From NCBI GenBank assembly GCA_964430695.1, contig CAYSFO010000067.1, forward strand, positions 1 to 5,077: a stretch of 5,077 bases of DNA. The letters run 5' to 3'. The translations under genes and the position numbers were made by a program. The notes beneath the pieces were generated by a model, which made no database searches, was not told the DNA's origin, and saw only the letters and a list, made by a program, of their open reading frames with translations. This DNA is from MGBC108787 sp964430695. GTDB lineage: Bacteria > Bacillota_I > Bacilli_A > RF39 > UBA660. This document shows, piece after piece, positions 1-5,077 of the stretch. Position 1 is the first letter of the stretch. Each line of letters starts with the position of its first letter.

Positions 1-1626
1 AAAGTAACAGGAGATACAAACTACTACGCAAACTTCACAGCAATACCAGTAGAATATACAGTAAAATTCTATGCAAATGGAACAGTATATCAAACACAAA
101 CAAAAGCATTTGATGAAATAATAACAGCACCAGCAACAAATCCAACAAGAGCAGAAGACAATGCAAATACATATGAATTTGAAGGCTGGTACAAAGATGA
201 AACATGTTTAGAAAAAGTAATATTTAATAGTGAATTAAAAGTAACAGGAGATACAAACTATTATGCAAAATTCACACCGATAGCAAAGAAATACACAATA
301 ACATTCTTTGCAAATGGAACAATTTATGATACACAAATAAAATATTTAGATGAAGTAGTAAAAGCACCAACAACAAATCCAACAAAGGCAGAAGATAGCA
401 CAAATACATATGAATTTGCTGGATGGTATGCAAACGAGAGTTGCACAGGAAAAGCAATAGATTTTGAAACAGAATTAGTAGAGGTAGCAGGAAATGCAAA
501 CTACTATGCAAAATTCACGCCAGTACCAAAAGAATATACAATAAAATTCTATGCAAACGGAACAGTATATCAAACGCAAATAAAAGCATTTGGTGAAGTA
601 ATAACAGCGCCAACAACAAATCCAACAAAGGCAGAAGATGATACAAATACATATGAATTTGCTGGATGGTATGCAAATGAGAGCTGTACAGGAGAAGCAA
701 TTGACTTTAGCACAGGAAATATAAAAGTAACAGCAAACACAAATTACTATGCAAAATTTGTACCAACAATAAAAGATCCGACAGAAGTTTATTATAATAT
801 AAATATTTTATCAGCACTTTATGGAACTGCAGATGCAAAAATAGGAAGCACAATAGTTTCAAAAGCAAAATATAATGATGAAATAACAATTCAAATTAGC
901 TCAGATGAAGGATATGTTCTTGATACAATATCAATAATGGATGCAAATAGAAATGAAATAACATTACAAAACAATAAATTTACAATGCCAAAAAATAATG
1001 TAACAATAAGAGTAACATTTAAACCAATTAAAATGATGGATATTGGATATTTAGAAGGAAATGAAGCAACAGGAATAAGAAATGATGAGAAAGATAATCC
1101 AAGTAAATTCTATAAAAATGTTGATATTATGTGGACAACAGGTACTTGTAAGGTTACAAATTTAACTAAGGGTGAAGACATTTCTAATAGAATTAGTAAT
1201 TCAAGAATATCTTTATCAGAAAATGGATTATATGAATTTATAGTAACAAGTAGTGAAGATTCAAGGGTTTCTATTGTAAGATATGTACAAGTTCGTAAGA
1301 ATGCAGCAAAATTTACAATAGAAGGCACAGTAGTTCCACCATATGAACAATACGATGGAGATATAACAATAAAATTTGAAGGATATACATTAGAAGAGTT
1401 AAAAATGGGAGCAGACGAAATATTAATTACAGATAAACAGGATAAAGAGATTAGATCAATAAGTATTGAAGATTTAACAGCTATTGACAATAGAACATTT
1501 ACGTATATAATAAAAGCAACAGCAGAGGAGCAAAAAATATATGTAAAATCAGTTATATATGGAAACAATGGAAAAATTACAGATGTTTCAGCAAGTGACT
1601 TAATAACAATTAATCCTATAAACTAG
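1..1626 (+). CDS. Surface protein with InlB-type B-repeats, 3' part (5' end outside window)
   Basis: The frame is open from base 1 to the TAG at 1624-1626, giving 541 residues without the true N-terminus. The ATG at 937 is internal and is not the start. Three B-repeats (Listeria-Bacteroides repeat, Flg_new family) span about residues 19-91, 98-172 and 179-253. Each begins YT(V/I)xF(Y/F)ANGT, has a central YEFxGWY and one Cys, and ends NYYAKF. Residues 263-341 fit the Flg_new_2 'bacterial repeat' domain (EGYVLD, then a FTMPKNNVTIRVTF ending). Residues 369-433 resemble a degenerate clostridial Ig-like module (FYKNVDIMWTTG, then a LSENGLYEFIVT strand). Residues 436-539 form a further beta-rich module that I do not recognise. 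There is no LPXTG, membrane helix or dockerin in the visible part, so any signal peptide or anchor lies upstream. The family is typically extracellular, in adhesins and cell-wall proteins; the exact role is unknown. The next gene starts 17 bases downstream. Confidence 0.9.
   Translation, partial: KVTGDTNYYANFTAIPVEYTVKFYANGTVYQTQTKAFDEIITAPATNPTRAEDNANTYEFEGWYKDETCLEKVIFNSELKVTGDTNYYAKFTPIAKKYTITFFANGTIYDTQIKYLDEVVKAPTTNPTKAEDSTNTYEFAGWYANESCTGKAIDFETELVEVAGNANYYAKFTPVPKEYTIKFYANGTVYQTQIKAFGEVITAPTTNPTKAEDDTNTYEFAGWYANESCTGEAIDFSTGNIKVTANTNYYAKFVPTIKDPTEVYYNINILSALYGTADAKIGSTIVSKAKYNDEITIQISSDEGYVLDTISIMDANRNEITLQNNKFTMPKNNVTIRVTFKPIKMMDIGYLEGNEATGIRNDEKDNPSKFYKNVDIMWTTGTCKVTNLTKGEDISNRISNSRISLSENGLYEFIVTSSEDSRVSIVRYVQVRKNAAKFTIEGTVVPPYEQYDGDITIKFEGYTLEELKMGADEILITDKQDKEIRSISIEDLTAIDNRTFTYIIKATAEEQKIYVKSVIYGNNGKITDVSASDLITINPIN
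55..759 (+). repeat. Three tandem InlB B-repeat coding units, about 240 bp period
   Basis: The units run 55-273, 292-516 and 535-759, separated by short proline-containing spacers (FTPxxKxYT type), with a period of 237 to 243 bases. They stay close at DNA level, and codons almost all end in A, more so than in the rest of the gene. A fragment of the preceding unit (NYYANF) is visible at 22-39, so the array continues upstream. Unit 3 looks mosaic: its first part is nearest unit 1 and its second part nearest unit 2. Confidence 0.9.
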
Positions 1627-1635
1627 AAGGAGAGG
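1627..1635 (+). promoter_or_regulatory. Ribosome binding site of the small membrane protein gene
   Basis: AAGGAGAGG begins directly after the TAG of the upstream gene and lies 8-11 bases before the ATG at 1644, depending on which purines pair. It supports translation of this small gene and coupling to the gene before it. Confidence 0.8.
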
Positions 1636-1643
1636 AAAATCAA

Positions 1644-1838
1644 ATGAGGAAAAATAGGAAAATAGTAATTACATTCATTATTGCAATGGCTTTAATAGCA
1701 GTAACAGTGATAGTAGTTGCAACTATAAACAATAAACAAGAAGATTCAGGTATAAGTCAGAATGAAAAAACAGAGATAATACCATTGCCAGAGTCAGAAA
1801 GTAATCCAACTGAAATAACAGAGATGAAATCACTTTAA
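1644..1838 (+). CDS. Small single-pass membrane protein of unknown function (64 aa)
   Basis: I do not recognise a family. The N-terminus is basic (MRKNRK), followed by one strongly hydrophobic helix at about residues 7-27. A polar, mostly acidic tail of about 37 residues follows, with three Pro and several Glu-Thr/Thr-Glu pairs. The charge pattern predicts N-in, tail-out. It has no Cys, so it is not a lipoprotein, and no obvious signal-peptidase site after the helix, so it probably stays as a membrane-anchored peptide. The ATG is well placed behind AAGGAG. It sits between two surface-protein genes, 17 bases after the first and 59 before the cohesin gene, suggesting co-expression and perhaps an accessory role in their export or display. 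It could also be the remaining head of a once larger surface protein. Confidence 0.7.
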   Translation: MRKNRKIVITFIIAMALIAVTVIVVATINNKQEDSGISQNEKTEIIPLPESESNPTEITEMKSL

Positions 1839-1882
1839 ATAGTATGTTTAAAAAATTTGAATAAAATAATATTTATAAAGAT

Positions 1883-1888
1883 AGGAGA
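1883..1888 (+). promoter_or_regulatory. Ribosome binding site of the cohesin-like protein gene
   Basis: AGGAGA lies 9 bases before the ATG at 1898. It fits the anti-Shine-Dalgarno sequence well and fixes this start, which also gives a complete signal peptide. The rest of the 59-base gap is an A/T-rich spacer with no hairpin I can support. Confidence 0.8.
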
Positions 1889-1897
1889 GAAAAGTAA

Positions 1898-2977
1898 ATG
1901 AAAAAAACTATTGTAACATTATTAACTATATTAGCTATAGTAATGGTATGTACTACATATGTAGATGATGGAAATGTAAGTATTAAAGCAGTAAATAGTA
2001 ATGTAACTGTCGGGCAAGATGTTTCAGTAACAGTTTCATTTGGAGAAAAAGTTTCAATAGCTCAATTTAAACTAAGTTATGATAAAGATAAACTTGATTA
2101 TCAAAATTGTTCAATCGGAGAATTTGGTCCAAAAACAAATAGATATGTATATGTTGATAGTCAAGACGAAAATGTGTTAGAGAGTGTTACACTTAACTTT
2201 AAATCAAAAGCGGCTGGTTCAGTAACATTTGCAATAAGTGGGGGTGTGCTTTCTGGTGATGCATCTATTTCAAATGCAACTGCAAAAGTGATAATCCAAG
2301 GAACTACTACAGATACAAAACCAACATCATCAACAACATCATCAAAACCAACAACATCAACAACATCATCAAAACCAACGACCTCGTCAACATCATCAAA
2401 ACCAACAACTTCATCAACACCGTCAACACCTTTAAATAATGAAGAAAAAGATGATACAACGGACAATGAAATTGAAAAGAATGAATTAAATGATTTAGAG
2501 TCAATTTTATCAGGATTGCACAAAGAAGATTATACAGAAGATAGTTGGAATAAATTACAAGAAATAATATTAGCTGCGCAAAATGCTACTACAGTAGAAG
2601 AGTATGAGGAGATAAAAGCTGGGCTTGAGATTAATAGTCTTGAAAAAGTTAGTTTTGATAAAGAAGAATTGAAAAAAATATTAAAAGATTTACTAGATAA
2701 ATCAAAAAACGATTACACAGAAGAGTCTTGGAATGAATTAAAAGAATTAATAAACAAAGCTGAAAGCACAGATTTAAAAAGTGAATATGATGCAATAAAA
2801 GATAAATTAACAGTGGATGGATTGATTTTAGTTGATAATAATAACGATTTCGAGAGCTTTTTAAATGAAAATAAAATGATAATAATAATAACTCTTGTAG
2901 CAATAAATGTAATATTAATAATATTAAGTATATGTATTCTTGTAAAGACAAAGAGAAGAAATAATTATAGAAGATAA
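1898..2977 (+). CDS. Membrane-anchored cohesin-like protein with two FIVAR-like modules
   Basis: This 359-residue protein is probably exported and then held by its C-terminus. Residues 1-20 form a Sec signal peptide (MKK, then a hydrophobic core). Cys18 lacks a good lipobox, so it is probably not a lipoprotein. Residues about 26-133 match the cohesin fold pattern: VTVGQDVSVTVSF, then AQFKLSYDKDKLDY, then AAGSVTFAISGG and a final AKVII strand. At about 108 residues the domain is shorter than the usual 140 or so. A Thr/Ser/Pro/Lys linker (136-179) is followed by two helical modules (about 193-251 and 256-313). Each carries a DYTE(D/E)SWN motif, 61 residues apart, as in FIVAR domains. A hydrophobic helix (about 327-349) and a KTKRRNNYRR tail form a stop-transfer anchor; there is no LPXTG. 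Cohesins bind dockerins, and the next gene encodes one, so it may be the receptor for that protein. The cohesin call is by pattern only. Confidence 0.85.
   Translation: MKKTIVTLLTILAIVMVCTTYVDDGNVSIKAVNSNVTVGQDVSVTVSFGEKVSIAQFKLSYDKDKLDYQNCSIGEFGPKTNRYVYVDSQDENVLESVTLNFKSKAAGSVTFAISGGVLSGDASISNATAKVIIQGTTTDTKPTSSTTSSKPTTSTTSSKPTTSSTSSKPTTSSTPSTPLNNEEKDDTTDNEIEKNELNDLESILSGLHKEDYTEDSWNKLQEIILAAQNATTVEEYEEIKAGLEINSLEKVSFDKEELKKILKDLLDKSKNDYTEESWNELKELINKAESTDLKSEYDAIKDKLTVDGLILVDNNNDFESFLNENKMIIIITLVAINVILIILSICILVKTKRRNNYRR
2318..2425 (+). repeat. 27-bp tandem repeat, four copies, coding a Lys-Pro-Thr-Ser linker
   Basis: Four in-frame 27-base units each encode nine residues starting Lys-Pro-Thr (for example KPTTSTTSS), with Lys at residues 141, 150, 159 and 168 of the cohesin-like protein. 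The last unit ends in TPS. The linker is low in complexity, probably extended, and separates the cohesin-like domain from the helical stalk. Because units are in-frame and near-identical, copy number could change without breaking the gene. Confidence 0.9.
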
Positions 2978-2990
2978 AAAATATTAAAGA

Positions 2991-2997
2991 AAGGAGG
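2991..2997 (+). promoter_or_regulatory. Strong ribosome binding site of the dockerin gene
   Basis: AAGGAGG lies 11 bases before the ATG at 3009, 13 bases after the TAA of the cohesin gene. It is the strongest Shine-Dalgarno in the window. There is no comparable site before the ATG at 3130, which argues that translation of the dockerin protein was meant to begin at 3009. Confidence 0.85.
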
Positions 2998-3008
2998 AAT
3001 ATACAAAG

Positions 3009-3170
3009 ATGGCAAAGCATTTAAAAGCTAAAGAACACAAAATATCAAGAAAACTAATATGTATGTTTATACTAGTAATCGCAATAATAGTAGTAGATAT
3101 AAAAACTAATTTTAGTAATACAATTATGAATGCAATCAGAACTCGGGATAGAAGCCTACAATACAAATAG
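3009..3170 (+). CDS. Signal-peptide start of the dockerin gene, cut off by a frameshift
   Basis: As read, this is a 53-residue peptide ending at the TAG at 3168-3170. It has a basic N-region (MAKHLKAKEHKISRK) and a hydrophobic core at about residues 17-29 (ICMFILVIAIIVV), then a short polar stretch, which is a clear export signal. The strong ribosome binding site marks it as a real start. The dockerin body follows in the +1 frame and overlaps it from 3130. The body alone begins abruptly, with a TGA in its frame at 3127-3129, no ribosome binding site and no signal peptide. Removing one base near 3134-3135 would join the two as a secreted protein (…NTIMNA-SELGIEA…). Less likely, this is a separate 53-residue membrane peptide. 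Confidence 0.75.
   Translation: MAKHLKAKEHKISRKLICMFILVIAIIVVDIKTNFSNTIMNAIRTRDRSLQYK
3130..3167 (+). other. Apparent +1 frameshift zone in the dockerin gene
   Basis: Here the signal-peptide frame and the dockerin frame are both open. The zone is bounded by a TGA of the dockerin frame at 3127-3129 and the TAG of the signal-peptide frame at 3168-3170, so any indel or ribosomal shift must lie between them. One surplus base (or two missing) would explain it. No heptamer with perfect P-site re-pairing is visible. The nearest candidate for a programmed +1 shift is AAA followed by the TAG, where tRNA-Lys could move to AAT with a third-position mismatch. Confidence 0.75.
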
Positions 3171-4953
3171 TATTGTAAATAGTGCATTTACTAAAAATGG
3201 AGTTAAATATATACCAGTAGTTTATAAAGATTCTGAAGATATATTAACAAAAGAAAACTTAGAAAAGGAATTTGAAAATGCTGGATTAGAAATTAAAAGT
3301 ATATCATCTAGTGTTATAGGAACTGGAACAAAAATATCAACAGAAAAGGAAACATACACATTATTAATATACGGAGATATTGATGGTGATGGACAAATAA
3401 ATGTTAGAGACGTTAGATGCATTGTAAGATATTTAGTATATGGAGATCAATTGCCAACAGTTAATATGATAGCTGCAGATGTTTCTGTAAATAGTAAAAA
3501 TTGTGAAATAGATGTACGTGATGCACAAAAAATTGTAAGGTTTATATTAGGTAAAGAAAAAATAATTGATACTATTCCTGAACCAGATGCACCAGTAGTA
3601 GTACCACCACCAGATACAACAGAGACACCAACAACACCACCAACAACAAATCCGACAACAGACCCAACAACACCACCAACAACAGATCCAACAACAGACC
3701 CAACAACACCACCAACGGCAGATACGAAAGTTTCAAGCATAAAATATAAGGATATAGTTACTAACTTAAGTGGTTATTGCTATGACGATGTAGTTGTTGC
3801 AGCTGTAATTTCTGGAGAAAATCAATCAAAATTAACAAGTAAGGATGTTTCAAACATAGGTTGTGTTGTAACTAAAAAAGGAGAAACTCCTAAATACATT
3901 TCATCAAAAGATTCAGGACTAGGAATTAATAAAACAATTAATGATGGAGCTGTAACAATTTCATTTTGGGCAAAAGATGCTGGAGAATACAGTATTACAC
4001 CATATATAGTAGTAGATGGAGAAAGAAAAGAAGTTGTTAGCGATAATCCAGTAAAACCAGTAGTAATTTCTGAAAATAATACAGTAAATAAAATTGTATT
4101 TGTAGATGAATTAGAAGGAACTTTTGGAAAAGTTGATATTGGAGATAAAGAAATTAAAACAATAAAATTCTATCATAATTACGAAAAGGCAGAAGCAAAA
4201 ACAAATCAAAAAGATGCAAGAGAATTAACAAATGTTGTTACACGTAATATGATTTTTGTAAACCAATTAAGTTCTGAAATAAGTAGTGTTGAATTAGGAT
4301 ATCTAGATAATAAAGGAACCAATGTATTTGGAACAAATAATCCTGATGATTATATAACAAAGATAAGAGTAACAATAAAAAATACTGCAGTAGTAACAGA
4401 AAATGCTGAATTTAGTATAACTGCAAATGGATTTACTCAACAATTTAAAGTAAATGTAGCAAAAGGACCAGAAGCAGATAAAGTGCTTATAGGAACTAAT
4501 GCGCAAAACACAATTAAATTATATTTAGAAACACCTACAGATTCAGAATATGAAACAGAATTAGTAGATGGTATATATTATACAATATATCCAATAACAT
4601 TTATGTCAGGAACAACAAAGTTAAATTCTACATTACAAGCAAATATGTTAGATTCTAATAAGTATAATATTAGTAAAGAAGGATATCTTGTAGCTGTAGA
4701 TAATGAAAATGAAAGCAGAGAAAATGGAACTGCAATTAAGGTTTTAGGATTTAATTTAGTAGGCAACAAATATAAAAGAGCAGAAGGAGAAGAAATAGTT
4801 AACTACATAGGAATAGCATATGGAAGAGAAAAACAAAATGCAGACTATTTCTTAAATCCTGCATCAGAGTATTATATTAATACAATAAAAATATACTATA
4901 ATAAACTTGGATTAATAAAAGAATTTACAGTAACGAGTGATTATACAAATTAA
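3130..4953 (+). CDS. Dockerin-containing secreted protein, body (frameshifted from its signal peptide)
   Basis: The open frame gives 607 residues from the ATG at 3130, but that start is doubtful and the natural start is probably 3009. Residues 3-80 form a small domain of the kind often placed before dockerins, ending with a GTGTKI then YTLLIYGD pattern. Residues 81-145 are a type I-like dockerin. Its first calcium loop is canonical (DIDGDGQINVRD, Asp at loop positions 1, 3, 5 and 12). The second (Asp117 to Asp131) has three extra residues and fewer acidic ligands. Both are followed by similar helices ending IVRY and IVRF. A Pro/Thr/Asp linker covers 149-199. Residues 200-607 are beta-rich, probably several Ig-like modules; I recognise no enzyme or carbohydrate-binding family. 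Cys217 and Cys245 could pair. With no membrane helix or LPXTG, attachment through dockerin to a cohesin such as the preceding gene product is the natural idea. It is probably the last gene of the operon, followed by a terminator. Confidence 0.88.
   Translation: MQSELGIEAYNTNSIVNSAFTKNGVKYIPVVYKDSEDILTKENLEKEFENAGLEIKSISSSVIGTGTKISTEKETYTLLIYGDIDGDGQINVRDVRCIVRYLVYGDQLPTVNMIAADVSVNSKNCEIDVRDAQKIVRFILGKEKIIDTIPEPDAPVVVPPPDTTETPTTPPTTNPTTDPTTPPTTDPTTDPTTPPTADTKVSSIKYKDIVTNLSGYCYDDVVVAAVISGENQSKLTSKDVSNIGCVVTKKGETPKYISSKDSGLGINKTINDGAVTISFWAKDAGEYSITPYIVVDGERKEVVSDNPVKPVVISENNTVNKIVFVDELEGTFGKVDIGDKEIKTIKFYHNYEKAEAKTNQKDARELTNVVTRNMIFVNQLSSEISSVELGYLDNKGTNVFGTNNPDDYITKIRVTIKNTAVVTENAEFSITANGFTQQFKVNVAKGPEADKVLIGTNAQNTIKLYLETPTDSEYETELVDGIYYTIYPITFMSGTTKLNSTLQANMLDSNKYNISKEGYLVAVDNENESRENGTAIKVLGFNLVGNKYKRAEGEEIVNYIGIAYGREKQNADYFLNPASEYYINTIKIYYNKLGLIKEFTVTSDYTN
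3631..3717 (+). repeat. 36-bp tandem repeat coding a Pro-Thr-Asp linker
   Basis: Two full units (3631-3666 and 3667-3702) and a partial third (3703-3717) encode TTPPTT(N/D)PTTDP in the dockerin protein. It is a rigid or extended low-complexity linker between the dockerin and the C-terminal beta-rich region, much like interdomain linkers in cellulosomal proteins. Its composition resembles the Thr/Pro linker of the cohesin protein, but the repeat unit is different. Confidence 0.88.
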
Positions 4954-4960
4954 TCAAAAA

Positions 4961-4998
4961 ACAAACAACCTTGAAGAATATTCTTCAAGGTTGTTTGT
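4961..4998. terminator. Bidirectional intrinsic terminator between convergent genes
   Basis: A perfect 38-base palindrome gives a 17-bp stem with a 4-base ATAT loop (4978-4981). For the - strand the stem is followed by a run of six T (opposite the A run at 4956-4961), a good intrinsic terminator for asd. For the + strand the tail is weaker but T-rich (TTTGTCTTTAG, then TTTT). It starts 7 bases after the dockerin stop codon and 2 bases beyond the asd stop, so it probably ends both transcripts. Confidence 0.88.
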
Positions 4999-5000
4999 CT

Positions 5001-5077
5001 TTAGTCTGTTTTCATCATACATTCCATTATTTGAATTGCATTTGTTGCAGCTCCTTTTCTTATATTATCTGCAACTA
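5001..5077 (-). CDS. asd: Aspartate-semialdehyde dehydrogenase, C-terminal fragment
   Basis: On the - strand the window cuts into the gene; the last 24 codons and the stop (complement of 5001-5003) are visible. The residues read VADNIRKGAATNAIQIMECM and then MKTD. The (S/A)DN-(I/L)-(R/L)KGAA-x-N-(A/S)-(V/I)QI pattern is the conserved C-terminal helix of bacterial aspartate-semialdehyde dehydrogenase. That enzyme reduces aspartyl phosphate to aspartate semialdehyde with NADPH in the cytosol, for lysine, threonine, methionine and diaminopimelate synthesis. The catalytic Cys and His lie outside the window. It is a housekeeping gene convergent with the surface-protein operon and unlikely to share its function. 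The identification rests on a short stretch, but that stretch is characteristic. Confidence 0.82.
   Translation of the reverse strand, partial: VADNIRKGAATNAIQIMECMMKTD

Noticed and set aside
272..889. Chain of three open frames on the - strand opposite the B-repeats
   Set aside because: They are Leu-rich antisense products of the A-ending, repeat-encoding codons, recur with the repeat and have no ribosome binding sites. The + strand frame clearly encodes B-repeats.
937..1626. Separate gene starting at the ATG at 937
   Set aside because: The same frame is open back to base 1 and the ATG lies inside the Flg_new_2-like domain with no ribosome binding site, so it is an internal Met.
1857..1879. 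Possible promoter before the cohesin gene: TTGAAT and TATAAA
   Set aside because: The spacing is only 11 bases, too short for a sigma-A promoter, and such matches are expected by chance in A/T-rich sequence.
1898..1957. Lipoprotein signal at Cys18 of the cohesin-like protein
   Set aside because: The residue before Cys is Val and the sequence VMVC does not fit a lipobox; a normal Sec signal plus C-terminal membrane helix explains the protein better.
2318..3717. CRISPR-like short repeats
   Set aside because: The 27-base and 36-base units are direct tandem repeats without spacers and encode protein linkers in frame.
3447..3740. Val/Gly-rich open frame on the - strand opposite the Pro-Thr linker
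   Set aside because: It is the antisense of the ACA/CCA-rich tandem repeat inside the dockerin gene, with no start signal or recognisable domain.

Overview
The window is strongly AT-rich, with A/T-ending codons, AGA for most arginines and strong AAGGAG-type ribosome binding sites. It encodes secreted or surface proteins built from InlB-type B-repeats, a cohesin-like domain, a dockerin and FIVAR-like domains. This points to a low-GC Gram-positive bacterium of the Firmicutes, most likely a gut-type clostridium; the species cannot be named from the sequence.

Layout, all on the + strand up to the terminator: (1) 1-1626, the 3' part of a large surface protein with three InlB/Listeria-Bacteroides B-repeats, a Flg_new_2-like 'bacterial repeat' domain and two Ig-like modules. 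(2) 1644-1838, a 64-residue single-pass membrane protein of unknown function. (3) 1898-2977, a signal peptide-bearing, C-terminally membrane-anchored protein with a short cohesin-like domain, a Thr/Ser/Pro/Lys linker and two FIVAR-like helical modules. (4) 3009-4953, a secreted dockerin protein whose signal-peptide start (3009-3170) and body (3130-4953) lie in different frames, so the gene carries an apparent +1 frameshift. (5) 4961-4998, a perfect 38-bp palindrome acting as a probable bidirectional terminator. (6) 5001-5077, on the - strand, the last 24 codons of aspartate-semialdehyde dehydrogenase (asd), a housekeeping gene converging on the locus.

The + strand genes are separated by only 17, 59 and 31 bases, each with its own good ribosome binding site and no clear internal promoter or terminator, so they probably form one operon. 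The most interesting idea is that the cohesin protein is a membrane-held receptor and the dockerin protein its ligand. They would form a small cell-surface assembly with no catalytic domain in sight, unlike a classical cellulosome. The B-repeat protein may be a further surface component. The pairing is inferred from domain content and adjacency; binding is not shown by the sequence.
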